The position numbers and the translations under genes were made by a program. Shown here in pieces: positions 36,811 to 45,132 of a stretch of DNA of 64,000 nt. Numbering within the stretch: the first letter of the stretch is position 1; each line of letters opens with the position of its first letter. The notes beneath the pieces were generated by a model. That model had not been told where the DNA came from. It ran no database searches and worked only from the letters and a program-made list of their open reading frames with translations. The stretch spans positions 186,001 through 250,000 of the forward strand of contig JADLFW010000012.1 of NCBI GenBank assembly GCA_020849615.1. The letters are read 5' to 3'. This stretch comes from Phycisphaerales bacterium. GTDB lineage: Bacteria; Planctomycetota; Phycisphaerae; Phycisphaerales; UBA1924.

Positions 36811-37413
36811 ATGAGCGAAGACTGCCCTTATGTCTCGCGCGGCGGCCTCAAGCTGAAGCACGCCCTCGACACGTTCCGCATCGACGTGACCGGACTCACC
36901 TGCGCCGATTTCGGTTGCAGCACCGGCGGGTTCACCGACTGCCTTCTGCAATCGGGCGCGGCCTCCGTGCACGCGGTGGATACCGCGTACGGGCAGCTGG
37001 CGTGGAAGCTCCGCCAGGACCCGCGGGTGCACGTCATGGAACGGACCAACATCCTGCACGCCGAGCCGCCGGGGCCGGTTGAACTGGTGGTCGCAGATGC
37101 GGGCTGGACGCCGCAGCGGCTGCTCATCCCCGCCGCGCTGCGCTGGCTGGGCCCGGCGGGCCGGATCATCTCGCTGGTGAAGCCCCACTACGAGGTCAAG
37201 GAGCTGGGTGAAGCGCTGCCGCGCGGGGGCGTGCTGGAAGAGGAGGCCGCCGAGCGGATCGCGCAGCGCACGGCGGAGCGTTTGCCGGAGCTGGGCGTCA
37301 GGGTCCTGGGACTGACGCGCTCGCCGATCCGGGGCGGCGCAACCTCGGGCGGCGCGAAGAAGAAGGGGGCGGGGAACCCGGAGTGGCTGGTGCTGCTGGA
37401 GCGCGCGGGGTGA
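36811..37413 (+). CDS. TlyA/FtsJ-like rRNA methyltransferase lacking the S4 domain
   Basis: 200 aa. It opens YVSRGGLKLKHALDTFRIDVTGLTCADFGCSTGGFTDCLL: the SRGGLKL block and SAM motif I DFGCSTGGFTDCLL are those of TlyA hemolysin/rRNA 2'-O-methyltransferases. It carries no N-terminal S4 RNA-binding domain, so it is shorter than the TlyA norm (about 260 aa). The final part has RSPIRGGATSGGAKKKGAGNPEWLVLLE. It is a probable operon partner of lpxI and converges with obgE (7-nt gap). The missing S4 domain makes the rRNA target uncertain. Confidence 0.85.
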   Translation: MSEDCPYVSRGGLKLKHALDTFRIDVTGLTCADFGCSTGGFTDCLLQSGAASVHAVDTAYGQLAWKLRQDPRVHVMERTNILHAEPPGPVELVVADAGWTPQRLLIPAALRWLGPAGRIISLVKPHYEVKELGEALPRGGVLEEEAAERIAQRTAERLPELGVRVLGLTRSPIRGGATSGGAKKKGAGNPEWLVLLERAG

Positions 37414-37419
37414 CCGCGA

Positions 37420-38472
37420 TCAGACGGCGGGCGTGGCGGACTTCCAGCCCTCGGCCCGCTCTGCACCGGGGTTGAGCGCCTTCCAGAGCTTCTCGAGCAG
37501 CTCGGCGGTGCCGTTGCCGGTAGCGCCGCTGATGGCGATGAGGTCCCGGCCCGGCAGGAGCTGCAGCCGGGCCGCCAGTTCCTTCACGCGGGCCTCGATC
37601 TCGCCCGGCTCGGTGAGCAGGTCGGTCTTGTTGAGCACGACGATCTCGCGCTTGTCGGCGAGCTCGGCGGAGTACTCGGCGAGCTCGTTGCGGACGACCT
37701 CGTAGTTCGTCGCGGGGTCCGAGCCGTCGAGGGGCTGGGCGTCGAGCAGGTGGACCAGGACGCGGGTTCGCTCGACGTGGCGGAGAAAATCGTGGCCCAG
37801 CCCGGCGCCCTTGGCGGCGCCCTCGATCAGGCCCGGGATATCGGCGAGCACGAGGCGGCGCTGGGCGTCGAGCTCGGCGATGCCGAGCTGCGGCGCGAGG
37901 GTGGTGAAGGGGTAGTCGGCGATCTTGGGGTGGGCGCGGGTGAGCGCGGCGAGCAGCGTCGACTTGCCCGCGTTGGGCAGGCCGATGAAGCCGACATCGG
38001 CGATGAGCTTGAGCTCGAGGCGGAGGGTGAAGCGCTCGCCGTGCACGCCCGGCGTCGCCTTGCGCGGGGCCTGGTTGGTGGATGATTTGAAGTGCTCGTT
38101 GCCCAGCCCGCCCTTGCCGCCGCGGGCGACGACGATGCGCTCGCCGGGCTGCAGGTCGTGGATGAGCCCGCCGGTCTCGTCGTTGTAGACCAGGGTGCCG
38201 GGCGGAAGGCGGACCGCGCAGTCGGCGCCGTTGGCGCCGTGCTGCTGCTTGGCCCGTCCCGCTTCGCCGGGCTGGGCCTCCCAGTGGCGGTTGCCGCGAA
38301 AGTCGTAGAGGGTCTTCAGACCGTCCTCGGCGACGAGGTAAACCGAGCCGCCATCGCCGCCATCGCCGCCGTCGGGCCCGCCCTTGGGCTCACCCTTCTC
38401 GCGGCGGAAGGAGACAGCGCCGGCCCCGCCATCGCCGGCCCGTACGGTAATTGTTGCACGATCGACAAACAC
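37420..38472 (-). CDS. obgE: GTPase ObgE/CgtA
   Basis: 350 aa from the GTG at 38472. Ribosome-associated GTPase for 50S maturation. It has the Obg fold (DRATITVRAGDGGAGAVSFRREK, GGDGGDGGSVYLV and the GGxGGLGNEHFKSSTNQAP glycine helix) followed by the G domain (GLPNAGKSTLL, DIPGLIEGAAKGAGLG, LNKTDLL, ISG). An OCT domain is absent, as in many Obg proteins outside Firmicutes. The upstream TTG (38496) gives a longer but less likely N-terminus. Its upstream gap carries a large near-palindrome. Confidence 0.95.
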   Translation of the reverse strand: MFVDRATITVRAGDGGAGAVSFRREKGEPKGGPDGGDGGDGGSVYLVAEDGLKTLYDFRGNRHWEAQPGEAGRAKQQHGANGADCAVRLPPGTLVYNDETGGLIHDLQPGERIVVARGGKGGLGNEHFKSSTNQAPRKATPGVHGERFTLRLELKLIADVGFIGLPNAGKSTLLAALTRAHPKIADYPFTTLAPQLGIAELDAQRRLVLADIPGLIEGAAKGAGLGHDFLRHVERTRVLVHLLDAQPLDGSDPATNYEVVRNELAEYSAELADKREIVVLNKTDLLTEPGEIEARVKELAARLQLLPGRDLIAISGATGNGTAELLEKLWKALNPGAERAEGWKSATPAV

Positions 38473-38489
38473 GGGCGAAGGGTAGGCCC

Positions 38490-38572
38490 GAAGCAACGGA
38501 GCAAAGGAGCCGCGAAGCAGCGAAGTGAGAATTCCTCTCCGCTGCCCTGTTGTTTCCCGCCTTCTTTGCTTC
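38490..38572. repeat. Near-palindromic element between pilZ and obgE
   Basis: An 83-nt imperfect palindrome centred on GAATTC (38529-38534). Nested arms share the same centre: GAAGCAA/TTGCTTC (38490-38496 with 38566-38572) and GCAGCG/CGCTGC (38517-38522 with 38540-38545). The sequence, rich in GAAGCAA/GGAGC-type words, looks like an interspersed repeat or hairpin element rather than spacer. It begins right after the pilZ stop. It could be a terminator or mobile palindrome. Confidence 0.55.
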
Positions 38573-38576
38573 TTCC

Positions 38577-38966
38577 CTACGCGGCCCGCGAGTAGCGGCC
38601 CGAGCTGATGGTGCGGAGCAGCCGCTCGCGATCGCCCAGGCGGGCGAAGCGGGTGAAGACGGCGGCGATGCGGACCGGGCCCGGCTCTTCATCGTCGATC
38701 CAGACGATGTTGGCGAAGACAAAGACGCTGCGGCCCGGGCCGATGTCGGCGGAGTCGGTGCCGGTGGGGAGGGTGATCTGGAGGGCGACGGGAGTCCCGG
38801 GGGCGATGGGGTGATCGAGCTCGAACTGCACACCACCCTCGCTGATGTTGTAGGCGTGGCCCTCGAGGGTGTACTCCTCGTTCTCGAGGAGCCGGGCGTT
38901 GATGGGGGTGTACATGGGGGCGAGGGCGAAACGCTCGAACTGCCGCCGGTTGGTGGTCGTGCTCAC
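38577..38966 (-). CDS. PilZ-domain protein
   Basis: 129 aa from the GTG at 38966, chosen because GGAG lies about 8 nt upstream. A PilZ fold: RRQFERF at the start gives the RxxxR-like c-di-GMP site, followed by AYNISEGGVQFELDHPIAPGTPVALQI (the N/DxSxxG segment). It may bind cyclic di-GMP and adjust motility or surface polymers, which fits the flagellar neighbourhood, though the gene itself sits in the lpxI/obgE region. Only one Arg motif is visible, so ligand binding should be tested. Confidence 0.85.
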   Translation of the reverse strand: MSTTTNRRQFERFALAPMYTPINARLLENEEYTLEGHAYNISEGGVQFELDHPIAPGTPVALQITLPTGTDSADIGPGRSVFVFANIVWIDDEEPGPVRIAAVFTRFARLGDRERLLRTISSGRYSRAA

Positions 38967-39144
38967 AGATCTGCTCCGTCGTGACGGTCGGGCCCGAAAG
39001 TCGCAGGTCGCGGCGCGGGGGAACTCACACGCCCCGGACGCACCACGGCCTCCAGCCGCGTGCATCGGGCTATCGGGCGTCGGTCTTCAGCAATTCCGGC
39101 GAGAAGGAGCCCGGAAACGGGCCGGGCCCGCCCACCCGATGGGG

Positions 39145-39618
39145 TCAGAGCGCCGCGGCTTCGACGCGGGCGCTGGCGTGAGTGCCGGGGTGGGCGATGA
39201 ACTGCATGCTCACGCGGTCCACGTGGATGCCCATGGAGCGCTCGACCTCGTCGAGGATGTCGCGCGGGATGGCTTCCATGAGGCGCTGGCTGAGCTCGCG
39301 GGGCAGGTCCATGACGCGTCCATCGGGGGTGAGGACGTGGGCGTGGTCGTGGGTGTGGACATCGAAGCGGCAGGGGCCCGAGGCTTCCACGGAGGACAAG
39401 CGGCGGCAGAGGCCGCTCTCGCTGAACGCCTCCAGGGTGTTGTACACGGTCGCCAAGCTGAGTCCCGGGTCCTTTGAGCGGGCCGCGTTCAGGAGCTCTT
39501 CGGCGGTCGGGTGGTCGAGCACGCAGCTGGCCAACTCGGCGTAGAGGAGTTCACGCTGACGCGTCCAGCGGAGACCGTGGCGGCGGAACAACTCGCGGAC
39601 TTGGCCGATGTCCATCAT
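39145..39618 (-). CDS. Fur-family regulator without the CxxC zinc motif
   Basis: 157 aa from ATG 39618, which has GGAGGG upstream. A winged helix (LFRRHGLRWTRQRELLYAEL; HPTAEELLNAARS; LSLATVYNTLEAFSESGLCRRL) is followed by the Fur/PerR dimer domain with VHTHDHAHVLTPDGRVMDLP. The His-rich regulatory-metal segment (HTHDHAH) is present, but the CxxC pairs of the structural zinc site are absent. PerR- or Fur-type function cannot be told apart from the sequence alone. The gap upstream, shared with a divergent membrane-protein gene, holds the palindrome TTAAACCAGTTTAA. Confidence 0.88.
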   Translation of the reverse strand: MMDIGQVRELFRRHGLRWTRQRELLYAELASCVLDHPTAEELLNAARSKDPGLSLATVYNTLEAFSESGLCRRLSSVEASGPCRFDVHTHDHAHVLTPDGRVMDLPRELSQRLMEAIPRDILDEVERSMGIHVDRVSMQFIAHPGTHASARVEAAAL

Positions 39619-39673
39619 GACCGATCCCTCCGCATCAAGTGACCTCGGCATCATTATTGGCAGGGGCGCTACG

Positions 39674-39687
39674 TTAAACCAGTTTAA
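39674..39687. promoter_or_regulatory. Palindrome in the fur/membrane-protein divergent region
   Basis: TTAAAC-CA-GTTTAA, a 6+2+6 perfect inverted repeat, is the most AT-rich spot of the 109-nt region between the Fur-like gene (start 39618) and the divergent zinc-ribbon gene (start 39728). It is a plausible operator for autoregulation by the Fur-like protein, but it matches no canonical Fur or PerR box exactly. Confidence 0.4.
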
Positions 39688-39727
39688 TCCCAATCCGGCC
39701 TAAGAATCGAGGGGACTGCGACCACCG

Positions 39728-40525
39728 ATGCCGATAACCGACGAGTACACCCTGCTGTGCGAGACCTGCGGCTACACCGTCGATGGGCTGCCCGTGGAGG
39801 GCAACTGCCCGGAGTGTGGCCGGGCCATCCGGACCTCGCTTCCCGAGGCCCGGCAGGGAACACCGTGGGATCGCGGCCCGTCTGTTCGCAACTGGTTCGC
39901 AACGGGGTGGATGGTGGTAACGCGGCCGGGAAGGACGTTTGAGGCAGCGCGAATCAGCCGCGTTCGGCTGTCGGGTCTTTTCCTGACTAATGCGGTGATT
40001 GCAGCGTCGGCAGCGATCGCGCCCGCTACGGCCATCAGGGCATGGGCGGTTTTCGGCGCAGCCTTGGGGCTCGACCTCCCGTGGCACTTTGAGAACCGGG
40101 CTATTGAATGGCTGCTCATCACGCCACTGGCGTGGGTCGGCGGGTTGCTTCTGGTCTTGGCCCTGACCGAGATCGAGCGGATTGGACTGCGGGTCATCGG
40201 CGGTAGGCACCGCTGGCGGGTCACGCGGGCTATCACAGCTGCCGTCTGCGAGCATGCGTCATATGGATGGGTCATCGCCGGTGTGCTTGTAGGAGTAGCC
40301 TCTTTCCCCATCGCCGTTGAACCTCAGCTGTGGCGCAACTTGCTTGGCAGCGGCTGGCAACCTTGGGTGCTCGCCGGTTACCCCGCGGCGATGGTCGTAG
40401 GCCTGCTCATCTTCGAAACGCTCGTCTACATCGGTGTGCGGCGGTGCAAGTTCGCCAACCGGGCTCGGCCCGCGCTCGAAGCTGGGCATCCCGGGCCATC
40501 TCCCGCGACCCAACCCCCCGCCTAA
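39728..40525 (+). CDS. Zinc-ribbon multi-pass membrane protein (Yip1-like)
   Basis: 265 aa. An N-terminal double CxxC zinc ribbon (LLCETCGYTVDGLPVEGNCPECGRAI) is followed by a cytosolic stretch and about four or five membrane segments (LFLTNAVIAASAAIAPATAI, TPLAWVGGLLLVLAL, WVIAGVLVGVASFPIAV, WVLAGYPAAMVVGLLIF). Proteins with this ribbon plus Yip1-like membrane part are characteristic of planctomycetes; their function is unknown. ATG 39728 is chosen because it gives the ribbon close to the N-terminus. It is divergent from the Fur-like gene and may share its operator. Confidence 0.75.
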   Translation: MPITDEYTLLCETCGYTVDGLPVEGNCPECGRAIRTSLPEARQGTPWDRGPSVRNWFATGWMVVTRPGRTFEAARISRVRLSGLFLTNAVIAASAAIAPATAIRAWAVFGAALGLDLPWHFENRAIEWLLITPLAWVGGLLLVLALTEIERIGLRVIGGRHRWRVTRAITAAVCEHASYGWVIAGVLVGVASFPIAVEPQLWRNLLGSGWQPWVLAGYPAAMVVGLLIFETLVYIGVRRCKFANRARPALEAGHPGPSPATQPPA

Positions 40526-40546
40526 CATCCGCTCTGCGCGCCAGGG

Positions 40547-42130
40547 ATGGACGCCGCCCCGGGAACACCGATGGAAGGAGCCCCCGCCACATCTTCGATG
40601 CCGACCGCGCCCTCCGGGCCCGGCGGGCCTGAACTCATGGAGGTCGATCCTCCGGCGGAGGCGGCCGGTGCTGCGGCGGCGATGGCGTTCGAGGACAGCC
40701 CGGCGGATTCGCGCTGGGGCGTGCTGCGGCACCGCCACTTCCGGACGATCTGGTTCGCGGCGTTCGGCTCGTACGTGGGCAACTGGTTCGAGTTCGTCGC
40801 GGTGCGCTGGATCGTCTCGCAGGAGACCAAGAGCGAGGAGTGGATGGGCTACCTGGCGGCGGCCCAGCTCTGCCCGACGCTCGTGCTGGGCATGCTGGGC
40901 GGGCTGGTGGCCGACTCGGTAAACCGCCGCTCGCTGATCATTGTGACGCAGGCATTCATGATGCTGATCGCGTTGGCGATGGCAGGCGCGACCTTCGCCG
41001 GCTACGCCAACCGCTGGGTGTTGCTGGGGCTGACGCTGGCGCAGGGCGTCACCGTCGCGTTCAACACGCCGGCGTGGCAGGTGCTGACACCGCGGCTGGT
41101 GCCCAAGAGCGACCTGACCAAGGCCATCACGCTCAACGGCATCTCGTTCAACATGGCCCGGGTGATCGGGCCCGCCATCGGCGGGGTGATCATGAAGGCC
41201 TTCCAGTCCCCCACCACCGTCATGACGGCGGGCGCCGCCGCGGCGATCGTGGTGGCCGATTCGACGCCTCCCGCGACCCGCGGCGCTGCGGCCCTGCTGC
41301 TCTTCAACGCCCTGACGTTCATCGGCGTGATGCTGGCGGTTCTCACGACGCCCGATGCGCCAGCGCCCCCGGAGATGCGGGGCGCCTGGAAGCACCCGGC
41401 GGTCGTCCTGACCCGCAGCCGCGAGGCGATGATCTGGGTGTGGCAGCGCAAGGGCCCCCGGGCCGTCATGCTCGCCATCGTCGTCTTCGCCATGCTGGCG
41501 ACGCCCATCATGCAGCTGCTGCCCCTGATGGTCTCCGAGGTCTACCACCGCCGCGAGGATACCTTCGGCACCCTGCTCACCGTCATGGGCATCGGCGCGG
41601 TGACGGGCGGGCTGGCCCTCAAGCTCATCCCCAAGTGGTACCCGATGCACCACCTGATCCCGGTGAGCATCCTCTTCGGCGGCTTTTTCATCCTGATCTT
41701 CTCCCTGCTCACGAGCGTCGCCGCCGCGATGATCATCATGTTCTGCATCGGCGTCTTCTGGATGTGGGGCTTCAACTCCAGCGCCGCCGCCATGCAGCAC
41801 CTGGTCAGCGATGACATGCGCGGGCGGGTCTCCGCCGTCGTCAACACCATCGCCATGGGCCTCATGCCCGTGGGCACCTGGATCGCCGGCGCGGCGGGCC
41901 ACGCGGGCGAGCGGGCCCTGCGGCACTACCGGCCCGGCATGGTGCACTCGGGCACCGGCACGCAGTTGGGCCTCGCGTTCGTCTCGGCCACCCTCGTCCT
42001 CGCCGGGCTCGTCATGCTCATCTGGCGCACCCCCGAGGTCGATGGCCTCAGCCCCGGCGACCCCGGCTACGACCGCCGCCCGGGGTTCATCCGCGGATTG
42101 ACGGGCCAGGCCCACCGCCCGCGCTCCTGA
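40547..42130 (+). CDS. MFS transporter (DHA3/enterobactin-exporter-like)
   Basis: 527 aa with twelve predicted membrane segments. An N-terminal cytosolic tail of about 60 Pro/Ala-rich residues precedes HRHFRTIWFAAFGSYVGNWFEFVAVRWIVSQ. The MFS loop 2-3 has GLVADSVNRRSLIIVTQ, and TPRLVPKSDLTKAITLNG follows. This block resembles the MFS_3/EntS group. The substrate is unknown. A long internal loop lies around residue 230-260 between halves. Later ATGs exist (40571, 40637), so the N-terminal tail may be shorter. Confidence 0.85.
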   Translation: MDAAPGTPMEGAPATSSMPTAPSGPGGPELMEVDPPAEAAGAAAAMAFEDSPADSRWGVLRHRHFRTIWFAAFGSYVGNWFEFVAVRWIVSQETKSEEWMGYLAAAQLCPTLVLGMLGGLVADSVNRRSLIIVTQAFMMLIALAMAGATFAGYANRWVLLGLTLAQGVTVAFNTPAWQVLTPRLVPKSDLTKAITLNGISFNMARVIGPAIGGVIMKAFQSPTTVMTAGAAAAIVVADSTPPATRGAAALLLFNALTFIGVMLAVLTTPDAPAPPEMRGAWKHPAVVLTRSREAMIWVWQRKGPRAVMLAIVVFAMLATPIMQLLPLMVSEVYHRREDTFGTLLTVMGIGAVTGGLALKLIPKWYPMHHLIPVSILFGGFFILIFSLLTSVAAAMIIMFCIGVFWMWGFNSSAAAMQHLVSDDMRGRVSAVVNTIAMGLMPVGTWIAGAAGHAGERALRHYRPGMVHSGTGTQLGLAFVSATLVLAGLVMLIWRTPEVDGLSPGDPGYDRRPGFIRGLTGQAHRPRS

Positions 42131-42178
42131 CCTTCCCTTACGGCGAACCCCGGCCCGGCCTCCGCGTAGGATTCCCCG

Positions 42179-43474
42179 ATGCTCCCCCGCCAGGCGACCC
42201 GTCAGATCACCGTCGGCGATGACCGAGTCGGTCGAGTCCGCATCGGCGGCGGGCTGCCGGACCGCGCGGGCCGGCCCACCACCCCCGCGCCGGTCTCCGT
42301 GCAGACCATGACCGCGGGCTACACGCACGATGTCGAGGCGTGCGTGACGGAGATCAACCGCCTCGCCGCGGCGGGGGCCGACATCGTCCGCGTCGCGGTC
42401 CCGGAGAAGAAGGACACCGATGCCCTCCGGGAGATCCTGCCGCGCGTGCAGGTCCCCATCGTCGCCGATGTTCACTTCCACTTCCAGCGGGCGCTCGAGG
42501 CCGTCGATGCGGGCGTCCACAAGATCCGCCTGAACCCCGGCAATATCAGCGACCGGGCCCAGGTCGTCGATGTCATCCAGGCCTGCAAGGCCCGCGGCCT
42601 GCCGATCCGCATCGGCGTCAACGAGGGCTCCATCATCGAGCGCCGCGACAAGCAGAAGCGCATGAAGGAGCTGGGCCAGGTCTTCAGCGACCACAAGCAC
42701 GGCTACCTGCTGGCGATCATGATCACCAAGCTCGAGGAATACCTCGACATCTTCTACGAGCAGGATTTCCACGACATCGCCATCAGCGCCAAGAGCATGG
42801 ACGCAGCCCTCGTCGTCGACGCCTACACCGAGATCGCCAAACGCTTCAACCACCCCCTGCACCTGGGCGTCACCCACGCCGGGCCCAAGGAGACCGGGGC
42901 CATCCGCTCCGTCGCCGCCCTGGGCGGGCTGCTCATCAACGGCATCGGCGACACGATCCGAATCAGCTACGCCAGCGACCCCGTCTACGAAGTCGAGGAT
43001 GGCCTCGAGCTGCTCTACTGCCTGGGCCTGCGCGAGCGCAAGGGCGTGGACCTCATCGCCTGCCCCACCTGCGGCCGCATCCAGGTCGACCTGTTCACCC
43101 TGGTGCAGGATGTCCGCAAGCAGCTGGCGCAGCAGGTCACCGTGCCGCTGAAGGTCGCGGTCATGGGGTGCATCGTGAACGGGCCCGGCGAGGCCGAGGG
43201 CGCCGATGTCGCCGTCTTCGCGGGCGACCGACGCGGCATCATCTACGTGCAGGGCGAGCGCGTGGCCAACGTCCCCGAGCCCGAGATCCTCGACCGCCTG
43301 CTCGCCGAGTGCCTCGCGTTCCAGGACCGCGTGCTGCGCGGCGAAGCAAAGCTGGGCGAGAAGAAGGTCGCGATCATCCCGCCCGACCCGATCGGAGAAC
43401 TGGGGTCGGGAGTGGACAAGATCGCACGCGGCCAGGTCGAATCGCGCGCGCCGCTCACGATCGGCCGGTCGTAA
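42179..43474 (+). CDS. ispG: 4-hydroxy-3-methylbut-2-enyl diphosphate synthase IspG
   Basis: 431 aa. [4Fe-4S] enzyme of the MEP isoprenoid pathway; it makes HMBPP from MEcPP. The TIM-barrel part has VQTMTAGYTHDVEACVTEINRLAAAGADIVRVAVPE and VADVHFHFQRALEAVDAG. The reductase part has the cluster ligands in the CPTCGR and MGCIVNGPGEAEGAD motifs. Length is between the short bacterial type and the plant type, without a large insert. ATG 42179 is preceded by TAGGA. Confidence 0.97.
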   Translation: MLPRQATRQITVGDDRVGRVRIGGGLPDRAGRPTTPAPVSVQTMTAGYTHDVEACVTEINRLAAAGADIVRVAVPEKKDTDALREILPRVQVPIVADVHFHFQRALEAVDAGVHKIRLNPGNISDRAQVVDVIQACKARGLPIRIGVNEGSIIERRDKQKRMKELGQVFSDHKHGYLLAIMITKLEEYLDIFYEQDFHDIAISAKSMDAALVVDAYTEIAKRFNHPLHLGVTHAGPKETGAIRSVAALGGLLINGIGDTIRISYASDPVYEVEDGLELLYCLGLRERKGVDLIACPTCGRIQVDLFTLVQDVRKQLAQQVTVPLKVAVMGCIVNGPGEAEGADVAVFAGDRRGIIYVQGERVANVPEPEILDRLLAECLAFQDRVLRGEAKLGEKKVAIIPPDPIGELGSGVDKIARGQVESRAPLTIGRS

Positions 43475-43501
43475 CCCGCGCGAGCGCTCCGGGCAAGGAA
43501 C

Positions 43502-43723
43502 ATGGCCGTACGCAGGAAGAAATCACCGCGACCCGGCGCGAAGCTTCTTGGAGAGTTCCAGCACGAGGCGGCGGACCGCGTGTACGTGCTCATGGAGACC
43601 CTCGACCGGTTCGTGCTCGACCACGAGTACCTCCGGCGCGATCCATCGCTGGCCAAGCTGGGCGAGGAAGCACACGACGCCCTGTTCAAGCTCTACCAGT
43701 CGATCTGGCACCGTCAGCACTGA
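43502..43723 (+). CDS. Small helical hypothetical protein
   Basis: 73 aa. AAGGAAC immediately precedes ATG 43502, so expression is likely. A basic N-terminus (MAVRRKKSPRPGAK) is followed by an amphipathic helical pair (LLGEFQHEAADRVYVLMETLDRFVLDHEYL, SLAKLGEEAHDALFKLYQSIWHRQH). It is located 27 nt after ispG on the same strand and converges with the TraB-like gene. No function is recognised. Confidence 0.55.
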   Translation: MAVRRKKSPRPGAKLLGEFQHEAADRVYVLMETLDRFVLDHEYLRRDPSLAKLGEEAHDALFKLYQSIWHRQH

Positions 43724-43748
43724 TGCGTTCGTTCCGACGGGCCGGCTC

Positions 43749-45038
43749 CTACTTCGCCCCCCGCTTCAACTGCGCATCTAGTTGCCGCCGGATCATCTCT
43801 CTCACCTGCCGGGCCTGCTGCGGCGTCATCCCCGTGCCCTCCAGGTCTACCGTGATCGCGGGCCGCCATTGCGAACCGCCGGGCACGTAGCCGGTCTCCG
43901 CCGCCAGCCGCTTCTCGAGGTCGGGCAGGTGTCCCCCTCCGTAGATGATGCCGATCGACTTCACGCCCGGCTCGTCCTTCAGAATGCGCTTGACATCCTC
44001 CATCACGACCGCGTTGCGGTCCTCCACGATGACCTTCATCATCGCAGCGCCCGCCTGCGCGGCCATCAGGTCATCGGCCCGGCTGAGCATCTCGATCATC
44101 ATGACCTTCATCATGATCTGCATGGATGGGCTCGCCTTGACGAACTCCAGCAGCACGCCCGCGAGCCGGGCGAACACGCTGCTGCCATCGAGCAGCTTGA
44201 AGAGCTGGTCGGCGCCCGCGCCCGCCTTCTCGAGCCGCTCCTGCACCTGGTCGATGGACATGTCGCTGTTGCGCCAGTTGGGCTTGGTGTGGTCCATCAC
44301 CGCGAGCTGGAAACTCAGCCCCATCGCGTCGGCCATCTGTTGCTGAATGCCGCCCCCGCCCGCGCCTCGCTCGGACTTGGAGAGCGGCTTCTGGTCCGAC
44401 AGCCGCAGGTCCTGATCCACCCCCTCGCCGCCCTCGCGGCCATCGGCCCCAAGGCTCACGACCTCGTACTTCCCGGTGGCGCTGTCCAGCGTGTACACCA
44501 GCGGCCGGGCCCAGAGGTCCTGCAGCGATCGCTCCAGCATCGCGTCGGGCAGGCGCGCCGTGCCGCGGAGCTGATCGACGCTCCGCGGGTACTCGCCGTG
44601 CTCCCGCTTGTACGCCTCGGCGGCCATGGCGATGAACCGGATGCGCCGGGCCGTGGCCCGCGCCTTGGCCTCATCGCCCTCCAGCCCGGCCTCGCCGCCC
44701 AGCCCCGGCGGCTTCACACCCTCGTACAGGACGACATCCTGCCGGTCGAGGAACTCCTGCAGCGAGTCATAGAACGCCTTGTCGGCGATGTGGATCGCGG
44801 CGGCAAGGTGCAGCGCGGGCCCGTCACCATCGGCGCGACGGAACTCCCGCACCGCGGCCTCCAGGACGATCATCTGGCCATCATCCTCCTCGGTCACGCG
44901 GAGGTACGGGCCGGGCCCGCCGCCTTCCTGCGCGAGCGCTGATGGCACGCCCATCAGCAGCGCCGACACGAACGCGATGCAGCACGGCCTGGGAGTGCTA
45001 AAGAAGGAGAACAGGGATGGGGCGGCGGCGTGGGGCAT
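43749..45038 (-). CDS. TraB/TiKi-like protein with an internal GspG pseudopilin-like insert
   Basis: 429 aa with signal peptide (about residues 1-36, cleaved near ALAQ). Residues 60-110 have the TraB opening (HLAAAIHIADKAFYDSLQEFL, VVLYEGV), and about 235-410 the closing half (VVMEDVKRILKDEPGVKSIGIIYGGGHLPDLEKRLAAE). Between them, residues 134-214 form a type II secretion major-pseudopilin C-domain: AEAYKREHGEYPRSVDQL, then DLWARPLVYTL and YEVVSLGADGREGGEGVDQDL, the GspG signature. No prepilin N-helix precedes it, so this is an insertion, not a pilin. ATG 45038 is chosen (AGGA upstream). Confidence 0.8.
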   Translation of the reverse strand: MPHAAAPSLFSFFSTPRPCCIAFVSALLMGVPSALAQEGGGPGPYLRVTEEDDGQMIVLEAAVREFRRADGDGPALHLAAAIHIADKAFYDSLQEFLDRQDVVLYEGVKPPGLGGEAGLEGDEAKARATARRIRFIAMAAEAYKREHGEYPRSVDQLRGTARLPDAMLERSLQDLWARPLVYTLDSATGKYEVVSLGADGREGGEGVDQDLRLSDQKPLSKSERGAGGGGIQQQMADAMGLSFQLAVMDHTKPNWRNSDMSIDQVQERLEKAGAGADQLFKLLDGSSVFARLAGVLLEFVKASPSMQIMMKVMMIEMLSRADDLMAAQAGAAMMKVIVEDRNAVVMEDVKRILKDEPGVKSIGIIYGGGHLPDLEKRLAAETGYVPGGSQWRPAITVDLEGTGMTPQQARQVREMIRRQLDAQLKRGAK

Positions 45039-45132
45039 GAAATGGGTCCTGGCGCGCACGGCGGTGGTACGCGGGCCCGTCGGCCGCTGTTACCCCGCCG
45101 CGGGGGACTATATTGCGAGCGGGTGGCACACC

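Noticed and set aside
40259-42877. 872-codon minus-strand open frame antisense to the MFS and ispG genes
   Set aside because: The MFS and ispG genes on the plus strand are well supported; the minus translation is low-complexity.
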